A stretch of DNA of 64,000 nt from Flagellimonas hadalis (lineage in GTDB: Bacteria > Bacteroidota > Bacteroidia > Flavobacteriales > Flavobacteriaceae), in contig NZ_VNIK02000014.1 in assembly GCF_007785775.2 (NCBI RefSeq), forward strand, positions 25,518 to 89,517. Reading direction: 5' to 3'. The position numbers and the translations under genes were made by a program. Positions 40,413 through 48,793 of the stretch are shown piece after piece. Numbering within the stretch: the stretch's first letter is position 1; each line of letters begins with the position of its first letter. Under the pieces are notes generated by a model. That model was not told the DNA's origin. It ran no database searches and saw nothing but the letters and a program-made list of their open reading frames with translations.

Positions 40413-42485
40413 ATGAAAAGATATATTGTATTGACCGTGCTGTCCCTTTTGATGACAGCATCCTACGCACAGATAGACAGGAGCAAACAACCCAAACCGG
40501 GGCCCGCTCCAGAGATAAATTTAAAGGAACCTGCCCGCTTTGAGCTGAACAATGGCCTTAAGGTGTTGGTGGTGGAAAACCATAAACTGCCAAGGGTACG
40601 CATGCAATTGTCCATTGACAATCCCCCCATTCTGCAAGGGAACAAAGCAGGGGTCTCAGACCTTACGTCGAGCATGCTCGGCAAGGGATCAAAGAACATT
40701 TCAAAGGACGATTTTTACGAGGAAGTGGACTTTTTGGGGGCCAGTGTCTATGTGGGCGACCAAAGCGCCTTTGCTAGCTCCCTTTCCAAATACTTCCCCA
40801 GGATCTTGGAGTTGTTGGCCGACGCATCCCTCAACCCCAACTTTACCCAAGAGGAGTTTGAAAAGGAAAAGGAAAAACTCCTAACCGGCCTAAAGTCCGA
40901 AGAAAAAGATGTTTCCGCCATTGCCGATAGGGTACAGTTGGCACTGGCCTACGGAAAAGACCATCCTTTTGGTGAGATCACATCAGAAGAGACCGTGAAC
41001 AACGTGACCTTGGCAGATGTGGAGCAATTCTACAGATCTTATTTTGTACCGGCCAATGCCTATTTGGTGGTCATTGGCGATGTGGATTTTGACAATGTAA
41101 AAGAATTGGTGACCCAATATTTCACCCCTTGGACCAAGGCCGTGCCACCATCCTTTGCCTATTCCGATCCCACGGATGCACAATACACCCAGATCAATTT
41201 TGTGGATGTGCCCAATGCCGTACAATCCGAGGTGGCCGTTCAGAACATCACCAACCTGAAAATGAAGGATGATGATTATCTGGATGCGCTCTTGGCCAAC
41301 CGTATCTTAGGCGGTGGGTCCCAAGCCCGTTTGTTCAAGAACCTAAGGGAGGACAAGGGTTATACCTACGGTTCGTATTCCAATATTTTGGACAACAAAT
41401 ACAGCCCCATGCGCTTTAGCGCATACGCCCAAGTACGAAATGCCGTTACCGACAGCTCCGTGGTCCAAATCCTTCAGGAGATAGACAAGATTACCTCGGA
41501 GCCGGTTTCCCAAGAGGAGTTGGCCAATGCCAAGGCCAAATATGCCGGTAGCTTCGTCATGGCCTTGGAAAGACCGGAGACTGTGGCCAATTATGCCCTG
41601 AACATTGAAACCGAGGACCTTCCCAAGGATTTTTATAAAACTTATTTGGAACGTCTGGATGCAGTGACCGTGGCAGATGTACAAAAAGCGGCCCAAAAAC
41701 ACTTTTCCACTTCAAACGCCAGGGTGGTGGTCACCGGAAAGGGAAGCGATGTACTGGAAAACTTGGAAAAAGTCTCCTTCAAAGGGAAAACCGTACCCGT
41801 CCTTTTCTACGACAAATATGCCACCAAAACAGAAAAGCCCAACTACACCGCTGAAATTCCTTCAGGCGTTACTGCGAACACCGTATTGGAAAAATATATC
41901 GAGGCCTTGGGCGGAAAAAGCAAACTGGAAGGCGTGGAATCCTATTCCATGGTAGCCGAGGCAGAAATGCAGGGCATGAAACTGGAACTTGAAATGAAAA
42001 AAACCACCAAGGACCAGTTTCTACAGGATGTGAAGGTAATGGGCAACTCCATGCAAAAACAGGTATTGGATGGTGATTCCGGTTATATGGTCGTCCAAGG
42101 ACAGCGCAAGGACCTATCGCCCGAAGAGATCGATAAGATCAAGGAAGAATCCGCTGCCTTTCCAGAACTGAACTATTTGGCCGCGGGCGGCATTACTTTG
42201 GAGGGCATTGAACCTGTTGATGGCAAGAAGGCCTACAAACTCAAGATCAGTGAAAAGAAAACCGCTTTTTACGACATGGAGACTGGCCTCAAGGTCCAAG
42301 AGGTGAGCACGGAAGAGATGCAAGGACAGCAAATGACGAACACTGTGGGCTTTGGTGACTATCAGGAAGTTTCCGGCATCAAGTTCCCGTTCAAGATCAC
42401 CCAGAGCATGGGACCGCAAAGTTTTGAGTTTTTGGTAAAGGAACTCAAGGTGAACGAAGGGGTCGATGCCGCTGATTTCAAATAA
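40413..42485 (+). CDS. M16 peptidase-like partner lacking the zinc motif, with extra C-terminal domain
   Basis: A 690-residue exported protein (signal peptide about 1-19, ending TASYAQ). The first 460 residues or so are two M16 repeats, but the HxxEH position reads VSDLTSSMLGKGSK, so it cannot bind catalytic zinc. The second repeat keeps the substrate-binding RxxxLY-like segment ARLFKNLREDKGYTYG. Residues about 490-690 (VLEKYIEALGGKSKLEGVESY onwards) are a separate beta-rich domain resembling the LolA/LppX-like fold, not part of normal M16 partners. It is tightly linked to the active M16 gene. Confidence 0.9.
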   Translation: MKRYIVLTVLSLLMTASYAQIDRSKQPKPGPAPEINLKEPARFELNNGLKVLVVENHKLPRVRMQLSIDNPPILQGNKAGVSDLTSSMLGKGSKNISKDDFYEEVDFLGASVYVGDQSAFASSLSKYFPRILELLADASLNPNFTQEEFEKEKEKLLTGLKSEEKDVSAIADRVQLALAYGKDHPFGEITSEETVNNVTLADVEQFYRSYFVPANAYLVVIGDVDFDNVKELVTQYFTPWTKAVPPSFAYSDPTDAQYTQINFVDVPNAVQSEVAVQNITNLKMKDDDYLDALLANRILGGGSQARLFKNLREDKGYTYGSYSNILDNKYSPMRFSAYAQVRNAVTDSSVVQILQEIDKITSEPVSQEELANAKAKYAGSFVMALERPETVANYALNIETEDLPKDFYKTYLERLDAVTVADVQKAAQKHFSTSNARVVVTGKGSDVLENLEKVSFKGKTVPVLFYDKYATKTEKPNYTAEIPSGVTANTVLEKYIEALGGKSKLEGVESYSMVAEAEMQGMKLELEMKKTTKDQFLQDVKVMGNSMQKQVLDGDSGYMVVQGQRKDLSPEEIDKIKEESAAFPELNYLAAGGITLEGIEPVDGKKAYKLKISEKKTAFYDMETGLKVQEVSTEEMQGQQMTNTVGFGDYQEVSGIKFPFKITQSMGPQSFEFLVKELKVNEGVDAADFK

Positions 42486-42510
42486 GAACAAAAATAATCC
42501 ACATATAAAA

Positions 42511-42529
42511 GGGCACTTTCCAAGTGCCC
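42511..42529 (+). terminator. Terminator of the M16 operon
   Basis: GGGCACTT, 3-base loop, AAGTGCCC forms an 8-pair stem, then TTTTTC. It lies 25 bases after the stop. Confidence 0.85.
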
Positions 42530-42609
42530 TTTTTCTTTTGCTCCATTTCTTCTTCGAACCAAATTGCATTTGCTTTGAAACAATGTGTTATTTTTGAAAA
42601 AACTTTACC

Positions 42610-43044
42610 ATGAGAAAAATCCTTTCAACATTTGCCTGTACCCTATTGATCTTCTGTTTTTCGTGCAAGGAAGCGAAAAAAGCTCCTGAAGGGCCTACCC
42701 AAATGGAGCAGGTGATGGCCATCCATGACGAAGTGATGCCCAAGATGGGGGAACTGGGAAAACTGGTCGGCCAACTCAAAACCAAAGTGGACACTACCGC
42801 CGTGGGACAAGAGTATGAATCGGCCATGAGGGACCTTCAGTCGGCCCACAAGTCCATGATGGACTGGATGAAGGATTTTGGCGACAGATTTGATTCCGAT
42901 GAAATCCTGAACGGGAAGGAACTCAGCGAACAAAAACAACTATGGTTGGATGAGGAAGAGGCAAAGGTAAAGGCCCTTAAAGAGGAAATCAACGGGAGCA
43001 TTGAAAGGGCCGAAGCGCTTCTTGCAAAAGACACCCTGCACTAA
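42610..43044 (+). CDS. Small helical lipoprotein of unknown function
   Basis: A 144-residue lipoprotein with lipobox IFCFSCKE near residue 19. The mature part is almost entirely charged helix (MEQVMAIHDEVMPKMGELGKLV, then EYESAMRDLQSAHKSMMDWMKD and a C-terminal EEEAKVKALKEEINGSIERAEAL), predicted to form a helical bundle or coiled coil. Relatives in Bacteroidota are sometimes labelled viral A-type inclusion protein, a name without functional meaning. Its stop directly abuts that of the convergent gldD. Confidence 0.78.
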   Translation: MRKILSTFACTLLIFCFSCKEAKKAPEGPTQMEQVMAIHDEVMPKMGELGKLVGQLKTKVDTTAVGQEYESAMRDLQSAHKSMMDWMKDFGDRFDSDEILNGKELSEQKQLWLDEEEAKVKALKEEINGSIERAEALLAKDTLH

Positions 43045-43608
43045 TTATTTTTTCCACTTTAAGCTTTCCATGATATTGCGAATGTCGTTCTGCAGATACA
43101 TCGCCGCCGGCAGAATGGAGTCGTAATTGGGTTTTGCGTAGAAATATAGGGAACCTGTCACAAAATGATCGGTACTGTCCGTGACATAGAACTGCGACTG
43201 TGAGGCCGCATTTCCGGTCACCTCAAAAAACTTTCCATATACTTTTTCTTCCGGATGCTTGTATTCCACTGGGGCAATCTGGTCGGCTTTCACCACATGC
43301 TCATAGGTCAGTTTTTCCGCATCGATCATCAACTCCCTGATATTGCCGTCCACCTTTTTATACGTAAGGAAAATGGCTCCCTTCATTTGGGGATAGTCCA
43401 AAACAAGGGAACACTCTTTGTTTTCCGTGATGTTGGATGATATGTTACGGTCAAAAGTATAGGCACAGTCCACATCGGTCTCCACATATTCGGCGGCAGG
43501 ATAATCCAACCGCAACATGGCCTTGGGCTTGGGCAGCACATCTTCCTTGCAGCCCATCATCAAAAGCGATAGGGAAATGGATACGAAAATCAATCTGCTA
43601 TGCTTCAT
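43045..43608 (-). CDS. gldD: Gliding-motility lipoprotein GldD
   Basis: A 187-residue lipoprotein (lipobox LLMMGCKED near residue 20) of the GldD family: PKPKAMLRLDYPAAEYVETDVDCAYTFDRN near 27-56 and FEVTGNAASQSQFYVTDSTDHFVTGSLYFYA near 128-158 are family segments. GldD is needed for gliding and type IX secretion in Flavobacterium johnsoniae, where gldD and gldE are also adjacent. Its start overlaps the gldE stop by 11 bases. It ends the minus-strand mutY-ssb-gldE-gldD run. Confidence 0.94.
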   Translation of the reverse strand: MKHSRLIFVSISLSLLMMGCKEDVLPKPKAMLRLDYPAAEYVETDVDCAYTFDRNISSNITENKECSLVLDYPQMKGAIFLTYKKVDGNIRELMIDAEKLTYEHVVKADQIAPVEYKHPEEKVYGKFFEVTGNAASQSQFYVTDSTDHFVTGSLYFYAKPNYDSILPAAMYLQNDIRNIMESLKWKK

Positions 43609-44908
43609 GTGGCAACGTAACTTTTATGCGTTTCAACCTTTTTTTGTCCATGCTTTCCACAATGAACTGGTATTCCTTGAACAATACTTTCTCTCCCTGT
43701 TTGGGGAAACTGCCCGAAATTTCCAGCACAAACCCGGCTATGGTCTCCGATTCCCCTTTCTTGGATTCAAATTCCTCTTCGTTCTCAATTTTCACGACCC
43801 GATAGAAATCCTTTAATGTGGTTTTGCCATCAAAGACATAATTGTGGTCGTCCAATTTGGAAAAGACCAAGTCCTCATCGTCGAACTCATCGCTGATGTC
43901 ACCGACAATTTCCTCAATGATGTCCTCCAGGGTCACGATGCCCGAGGTACCGCCATATTCGTCCACCACAACGGCCAAGTGGTTCTTCTTGTCCTGAAAC
44001 TCCAGCAACAGATCATCCAATTTCTTGTTTTCCGGCACAAAATAGGGCTCCCGGATGAGGGACATCCAATTGAAGGTCTTCCTATCTATATAAGGCAACA
44101 GGTCCTTCACATAGAGCACTCCCAACACATTGTCCATATTCTCTGAAAACACGGGAATCCTGGAATATCCATTCTTTTTGATCTCCTGCAGCACTTCGGG
44201 AAATTTCATTTTCTCGTTGACCGCAAAAATATCGATGCGGGGCCGCATCACCTGTTTGGTATCGGTGTTACCAAAGGTAACGATGCCTTCCAATATCTTT
44301 TGTTCTTCCTTTGTGGTATCGCCTTCTGAAGCCAATTCCAATGCCTGGGACAAGTGGTCCACGCTCAGGTTTGACTTTCGTTTCCCCAGTTTGTCCTCCA
44401 AAAACAGAGTGGCCGACCTCATTGGTGAACTCAGTGGTGTGAACAGAAAGCTGAGGCCATTGACCGGCAGGGCCATAAAATTGGAAAACTGCACACGGTT
44501 TCGGTTGGCATATATCTTGGGAAGGATTTCCCCGAACATCAAGATCAGAAAAGTGGCCACGACCACTTCCGATAAAAAGCGAAGGGTTCCATCGATACCT
44601 GAAAAAAGGGTATCTCCAATGGAACTGAACAGCAATACGATACCTATATTGATGGCATTGTTGGTGATGAGGATGGTGGCCAATAGCTTTTTGGGCTTTT
44701 CCAGCAATTTTACGATCAATTTTTCACGGGAGGTCCCACTTTCCTCCATCTCGTTCAGTTCTGTCTGTGAAAGCCCGAACAACGCCACTTCCGCTCCAGA
44801 GATCAATGCAGAACAGACCAAGAGCAATATGAGAACAATCACCTTGATAGTGAAAATGCCACTAAAAGCTGTAAAGAAAAAGACCAAACAATGGGGCTCG
44901 GGATCCAA
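43598..44908 (-). CDS. gldE: Gliding-motility-associated CNNM/CBS-domain protein GldE
   Basis: A 436-residue membrane protein: CNNM-type transmembrane domain (about 15-200, with VCSALISGAEVALFGLSQTEL near 31), two CBS domains (about 215-345, VMRPRIDIFAVNEKMKF and VLYVKDLLPYIDRKTF) and a C-terminal transporter-associated domain (VFDGKTTLKDFYRVVKIE). It resembles magnesium/cobalt-transport HlyC/CorC proteins. In F. johnsoniae GldE supports gliding with GldD. The start is TTG at 44908 (MDPEP), matching the conserved N terminus. It follows ssb by 24 bases. Confidence 0.94.
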   Translation of the reverse strand: MDPEPHCLVFFFTAFSGIFTIKVIVLILLLVCSALISGAEVALFGLSQTELNEMEESGTSREKLIVKLLEKPKKLLATILITNNAINIGIVLLFSSIGDTLFSGIDGTLRFLSEVVVATFLILMFGEILPKIYANRNRVQFSNFMALPVNGLSFLFTPLSSPMRSATLFLEDKLGKRKSNLSVDHLSQALELASEGDTTKEEQKILEGIVTFGNTDTKQVMRPRIDIFAVNEKMKFPEVLQEIKKNGYSRIPVFSENMDNVLGVLYVKDLLPYIDRKTFNWMSLIREPYFVPENKKLDDLLLEFQDKKNHLAVVVDEYGGTSGIVTLEDIIEEIVGDISDEFDDEDLVFSKLDDHNYVFDGKTTLKDFYRVVKIENEEEFESKKGESETIAGFVLEISGSFPKQGEKVLFKEYQFIVESMDKKRLKRIKVTLPHEA

Positions 44909-44932
44909 ATGGTATTGCTTTAGACTTTGGTT

Positions 44933-45388
44933 TTAAAATGGCAGGTCGTCATCTTCTTCGGTGTCGTCCATCGGCGCGGTCGGACCTTGGTTGCTAATAG
45001 GTTCTCTTTGTTCTGGGGCCGCTGTTGTCTGTGCGTTGGCCATACTTTCGTTCTTGGTGGTCAAAAAGGTGAAATCCTGGACATGCACTTCGGTGGTGTA
45101 CCGCATATTGCCGTCCTCACCTTGCCACTGTCTGTTCTTCAACCTGCCTTCCACATACACCTTGTCCCCTTTGCTGAGGTATTTTTCACAGACTTCGGCG
45201 GCCTTGTTCCTCACTACGATGTTGTGCCAATCCGTGTTGGTCACCTTCTCACCCGTTTGCCTGTTGGTATAGGTCTCATTGGTGGCCAAGGGGAATCGGG
45301 CAACGCAATTTCCACCTTCAAAATAGTGGATTTTCACTTCGTCTCCCAAATGCCCGATCAGCATTACTTTGTTCAATGTTCCGCTCAT
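44933..45388 (-). CDS. ssb: Single-stranded DNA-binding protein SSB
   Basis: A 151-residue SSB: OB-fold (about 1-110, with NKVMLIGHLGDEVKIHYFEGG, NTDWHNIVVRNKAAEVCEKYL and GDKVYVEGRLKNRQW), a disordered linker rich in Gln, Pro and Thr, and the acidic tip EEDDDLPF that recruits DNA-maintenance partners. It lies between mutY and gldE, an order conserved in flavobacteria. Confidence 0.97.
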   Translation of the reverse strand: MSGTLNKVMLIGHLGDEVKIHYFEGGNCVARFPLATNETYTNRQTGEKVTNTDWHNIVVRNKAAEVCEKYLSKGDKVYVEGRLKNRQWQGEDGNMRYTTEVHVQDFTFLTTKNESMANAQTTAAPEQREPISNQGPTAPMDDTEEDDDLPF

Positions 45389-45411
45389 AACTCTTTAATT
45401 AATCAAAAGTA

Positions 45412-46452
45412 CTAAATTTTAAATGTCTTGATGAAATCCGCGATCAAAACAGGGACAGGAAAGGCCGTTATCTCGTCCCAATGGATACCATCTTCCAGCA
45501 TGTCCTGTGTTTTTGCCATCCAAAATTTGGTGTACAAGTGTTGATGGGACAGTTTGTGGACTATGGGGCCATCCAAATTATATAAGGTAAGGGACTCCAC
45601 TTCGGGAATCCCATTTTTGTCCTCCAGTTGTTGTTGAAGGGATTGTTGGTCCAACTCTTGGTTGGATTCCACCAAGGGAAATTGATAGAGGTTCTGCCAA
45701 ATTCCCTTTCCCTGTCGTTGTTCCATCAACGTATGGCCTTCATCATCCAAGAACACCAAATAATTGAAATGGCGTTCCTTGATCTTGGTCTTGTTCAGTT
45801 TGACGGGCAGGTGGGCCACTTTGTCCTCTTTGAGGGCAACACAGCTTTCATTTAGCGGGCATAACAAACAATAGGGCTTCTTTGGTGCGCATTGTATGGC
45901 CCCGAATTCCATAATTCCCTGATTATAATCCCTGATATTGGGAGCGTCCATGACCTCACGGGCCAATTCCTTGAAATATTTGATGCCTTCGGTACTATTT
46001 ATAGGTAGGTCCACACCAAAATACCTGGCCAGCACCCGGTACACATTGCCATCCACTACGGGTTCAGGGACATCAAAACAGAAAGAGGCTATGGCACTGG
46101 CAGTGTAATCGCCCACTCCTTTCAATGATTTGAGCCCCTCGTAGGTCCGGGGAAATTTGCCGTCATGGTCGCTGACCACCATTTTTGCCGTCGCATGAAG
46201 GTTGCGCGCACGGGAATAATATCCCAGGCCTTGCCAGAGCTTCAGCACCTTTTCCTCGGGCGCCGCGGCGAGGTCACGAACCGTCGGGAAAGCTTCCAAG
46301 AACCTGTGGTAATAGGGCATCCCCTGCGCCACGCGGGTTTGCTGGAGCATGATCTCGGACAACCAAACTTTATAGGGATCACGTGTTTTCCTCCAAGGAA
46401 GGTCACGCTGGTGCTCGCCATACCAGGCCAGAATTTTATGGGAAAAAGACAT
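45412..46452 (-). CDS. mutY: A/G-specific adenine DNA glycosylase MutY
   Basis: A 346-residue enzyme that excises adenine opposite 8-oxoguanine. The HhH-GPD core shows RDLPWRKTRDPYKVWLSEIM, LQQTRVAQGMPYY and LKSLKGVGDYTASAIASFCF, with VVDGNVYRVLARYFGV carrying the catalytic aspartate. The [4Fe-4S] loop is CAPKKPYCLLCPLNESC, spaced C-x6-C-x2-C-x5-C. The C-terminal NUDIX-like domain (about 225-346) recognises 8-oxoG. ATG at 46452 was chosen over an in-frame TTG two codons earlier. It diverges from HU. Confidence 0.96.
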   Translation of the reverse strand: MSFSHKILAWYGEHQRDLPWRKTRDPYKVWLSEIMLQQTRVAQGMPYYHRFLEAFPTVRDLAAAPEEKVLKLWQGLGYYSRARNLHATAKMVVSDHDGKFPRTYEGLKSLKGVGDYTASAIASFCFDVPEPVVDGNVYRVLARYFGVDLPINSTEGIKYFKELAREVMDAPNIRDYNQGIMEFGAIQCAPKKPYCLLCPLNESCVALKEDKVAHLPVKLNKTKIKERHFNYLVFLDDEGHTLMEQRQGKGIWQNLYQFPLVESNQELDQQSLQQQLEDKNGIPEVESLTLYNLDGPIVHKLSHQHLYTKFWMAKTQDMLEDGIHWDEITAFPVPVLIADFIKTFKI

Positions 46453-46471
46453 GCTCAAAAATACTATGGGC

Positions 46472-46479
46472 CAAATGTA
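46472..46479 (-). promoter_or_regulatory. -7 element of the mutY-ssb-gldE-gldD run
   Basis: TACATTTG on the minus strand fits TAnnTTTG and ends 19 bases before the mutY ATG. Confidence 0.45.
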
Positions 46480-46533
46480 TCAGTTTATATACTTAAAATT
46501 AAAGGCTTTAAACGAAAGATTAATTTTAATGTT

Positions 46534-46541
46534 TATATTTG
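46534..46541 (+). promoter_or_regulatory. -7 element of the HU promoter
   Basis: TATATTTG fits TAnnTTTG; the leader would be about 30 bases. The -33 TTG is missing from this AT-rich region. Confidence 0.5.
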
Positions 46542-46576
46542 CAAGCCTAAAAAAATAAGAAAAATAATCAAGAGAA

Positions 46577-46867
46577 ATGACGAAAGCAGATATTGTAACT
46601 AAAATCTCAGAAAAGCTAGGAATTGAGAAAGGTGACGTACAAGCAACAGTAGAATCTTTTATGGAAGAGGTAAAATCTTCCTTGGAAAATGGAGATAATG
46701 TTTATTTAAGAGGTTTTGGGAGCTTTATCATAAAGACCCGTGCCGAAAAGACAGGTAGGAACATTTCAAAGAACACTACCATCAAAATCCCCGCACACAA
46801 TATCCCTGCCTTCAAGCCCGCCAAAGTATTCGTGGAAGGCGTAAAGAGCAACGTACAAGTAAAATAA
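46577..46867 (+). CDS. HU-family DNA-binding protein
   Basis: A 96-residue nucleoid protein: MTKADIVTKISEKLGIEKGD helical base, GDNVYLRGFGSFIIKTRAEKTGRNISKNTTIKIPA beta-arm with the DNA-intercalating region, and AFKPAKVFVEGVK. It bends and compacts DNA as a dimer. It is followed at 31 bases by a tiny basic protein and then RNase G, an order seen in other flavobacteria. Confidence 0.95.
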   Translation: MTKADIVTKISEKLGIEKGDVQATVESFMEEVKSSLENGDNVYLRGFGSFIIKTRAEKTGRNISKNTTIKIPAHNIPAFKPAKVFVEGVKSNVQVK

Positions 46868-46898
46868 TATAATTAACAACACTTAAAGGAAGAGCCAT

Positions 46899-46988
46899 AT
46901 GCCGAGTGGAAAGAAAAGAAAAAGACATAAGGTAGCCACCCACAAGCGTAAAAAGCGCAGAAGAGCTAACCGACACAAGAAGAAGTAG
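46899..46988 (+). CDS. Tiny highly basic protein (29 residues), ribosome-associated candidate
   Basis: ATG at 46899 and TAG at 46986-46988 give 29 residues, 20 of them Lys, Arg or His. It starts MPSGKKRKRHKVATHKRKKR and continues with a similar basic tail. Lysine and arginine use both AAA/AAG and AGA/CGT/CGC codons, so this is not a simple A-rich repeat. Composition, size and neighbours recall the bS22/AURKAIP1-COX24-type small ribosomal proteins. That family match is by appearance only. A terminator overlaps its stop codon. Confidence 0.75.
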   Translation: MPSGKKRKRHKVATHKRKKRRRANRHKKK

Positions 46989-47009
46989 TTGTAGAGACTA
47001 CTTTTTCAT
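46983..47009 (+). terminator. Terminator overlapping the stop of the 29-residue protein
   Basis: AAGTAG, 9-base loop, CTACTT, then TTTTC; the TAG stop is part of the left arm. Short stem, so readthrough into rng is possible. Confidence 0.6.
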
Positions 47010-47022
47010 TTTACACATATAC

Positions 47023-47123
47023 GTTCTTTGACATAGAGATTCAAGAAGCGAATTTCAATCGGTTCGAAAAATGACCGATTCCATATATTGTTTAATCATT
47101 TGTCCCAAAACCTATTCTTTGGG
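47023..47123 (+). promoter_or_regulatory. Leader of rng with boxA-like sequence and stem-loops
   Basis: GTTCTTTGACAT at 47023-47034 resembles the boxA antitermination signal of rRNA operons (E. coli TGCTCTTTAACA). It is followed by a stem-loop with AATCGGT/ACCGATT arms (47057-47063, 47074-47080) and a second with CCCAAA/TTTGGG arms (47104-47109, 47118-47123). The start of rng is 20 bases further. A role in processive or autoregulated transcription of RNase G is an inference. Confidence 0.4.
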
Positions 47124-47143
47124 ATGAATATAAATCGATTCAG

Positions 47144-48697
47144 GTGAATAGAGAATTAATCGTTAGATCTAGTCCCGAAGCAGTCGATTTTGCCTTGTTA
47201 AAGGATGGAAAACTCATCGAATTACACAAAGAGGAGGACAACAACAACTTTTCCGTAGGGGATGTCTTCCTGGCCAAGATCAGAAAACCCGTTACAGGCC
47301 TAAATGCGGCCTTTGTGAACGTCGGTTATGAAAAAGATGCGTTCCTGCATTACCATGACCTTGGTCCGCAATTGTCCTCCATGCTTAAATTCATCAAAAA
47401 AGCTAGAACAGGGAAGTTGAAAGACTATACCCTGAAGGATTTTCCATTTGAAAAAGACATTGACAAGAATGGCAGCATCGCCGATGTGATCAAAGCCAAT
47501 CAGTCATTATTGGTACAAATTGTAAAAGAACCCATCTCCACCAAGGGCCCAAGGATCAGCTCCGAGCTTTCCATTGCCGGACGCTACTTGGTCATGGTCC
47601 CGTTTTCCGATCGGGTCTCGGTATCCCAAAAGATAGCGAGCAAGGAGGAAAAGGACAGGCTCATCAGACTTGTGAAGAGCATCAAGCCCAAAGGATTTGG
47701 AGTCATTATCCGTACCGTTGCAGAAGGCAAAAAAGTTGCAGAACTTGACAAAGATCTTCAGAACCTGCTATCCAAATGGATAGCCATGAGCAAGAAATTG
47801 CAGAGAGCCTCCCATCCATCCAAAGTATTGGTGGAACTCAACAGGGCCTCGTCCATCCTTCGGGATGTTTTCAACGATTCCTTTTCCGGAATCCATGTTG
47901 ATGATGAAACGCTTTACAATCAGATCAAGGACTACGTGCATGAAATTGCACCCGAAAAAGAATCCATTGTAAAGCTATATTCAGGCCCAGCCCCCATTTT
48001 TGAGAAATTTGGGATTGAGCGTCAGATCAAGACCTCATTTGGCAAAACTGCTTCCATGAGCAGGGGCGCTTACCTTGTCATTGAGCATACCGAAGCACTC
48101 CACGTCATCGACGTGAACAGCGGGAACCGCTCCAACAAGGCCAAAAACCAAGAAGACACCGCTTTGGAAGTCAACATGTTGGCCGCATCCGAAATTGCAA
48201 GACAATTGCGTTTGCGCGACATGGGCGGCATCATCGTGGTGGATTTTATAGATATGACCCGGGGCGATCACAGAAGAAAACTGTTTGATCACCTTAGGAA
48301 CGAAATGAAGGACGATCGTGCAAAACACAAGATTTTGCCCCCCAGTAAGTTTGGACTGGTACAGATTACCAGACAACGGGTACGTCCCGAAATGAACATC
48401 AAGACCAGTGAGGAAAACCCCAACGGCACAGGTGCCGAGGTGGAGGCCCCCATTGTATTGATCGATAAGATCCAATCAGATCTGGAGCGAATCATCAAAA
48501 GTGACCAAAAGAACAATGGGATTGTACTCAACATACACCCGTTCATTGCGGCCTACCTTACCAAAGGATTCCCATCCATCCGTTCCAAATGGTTCAAAGC
48601 CTATAAAAAATGGATAAAGGTCCAGCCTAGGGATGCCTATACCTACCTTGAATACCAGTTCAAGGACAAAGATGGCAAAACAATCAATATACAATAA
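47144..48697 (+). CDS. rng: Ribonuclease G (RNase E/G family)
   Basis: A 517-residue endoribonuclease for rRNA 5' maturation and mRNA decay. It contains an S1-like domain (about 35-130: VGDVFLAKIRKPVTGLNAAFVNVGYEKDAFL), a 5'-sensor region (GPRISSELSIAGRYLVMVP) and the DNase-I-like catalytic site with Mg-binding aspartates in HVIDVNSGNR and GGIIVVDFIDM. The RNase E zinc-link CPxCxG and the long scaffold C terminus are absent, supporting RNase G. The start is GTG at 47144 (VNRELIVRSS). The leader is unusual (boxA-like). Confidence 0.95.
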   Translation: MNRELIVRSSPEAVDFALLKDGKLIELHKEEDNNNFSVGDVFLAKIRKPVTGLNAAFVNVGYEKDAFLHYHDLGPQLSSMLKFIKKARTGKLKDYTLKDFPFEKDIDKNGSIADVIKANQSLLVQIVKEPISTKGPRISSELSIAGRYLVMVPFSDRVSVSQKIASKEEKDRLIRLVKSIKPKGFGVIIRTVAEGKKVAELDKDLQNLLSKWIAMSKKLQRASHPSKVLVELNRASSILRDVFNDSFSGIHVDDETLYNQIKDYVHEIAPEKESIVKLYSGPAPIFEKFGIERQIKTSFGKTASMSRGAYLVIEHTEALHVIDVNSGNRSNKAKNQEDTALEVNMLAASEIARQLRLRDMGGIIVVDFIDMTRGDHRRKLFDHLRNEMKDDRAKHKILPPSKFGLVQITRQRVRPEMNIKTSEENPNGTGAEVEAPIVLIDKIQSDLERIIKSDQKNNGIVLNIHPFIAAYLTKGFPSIRSKWFKAYKKWIKVQPRDAYTYLEYQFKDKDGKTINIQ

Positions 48698-48703
48698 TCA
48701 AAG

Positions 48704-48727
48704 AGCGACTCCAGAAATGGGGTCGCT
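48704..48727 (+). terminator. Terminator of rng
   Basis: AGCGACTCC, 6-base loop, GGGGTCGCT with one G-T pair, followed by TTTTTTGTTTTT, 6 bases after the stop. Confidence 0.85.
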
Positions 48728-48793
48728 TTTTTGTTTTTAGGGGTTTCAATACAAAATGCTACTTTTATGCATTCACCAATGTAAGACACACCG

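Noticed and set aside
44130..44936. A 268-codon plus-strand frame opposite gldE
   Set aside because: Serine- and arginine-rich product typical of a reverse-complement shadow; gldE on the other strand is unambiguous.
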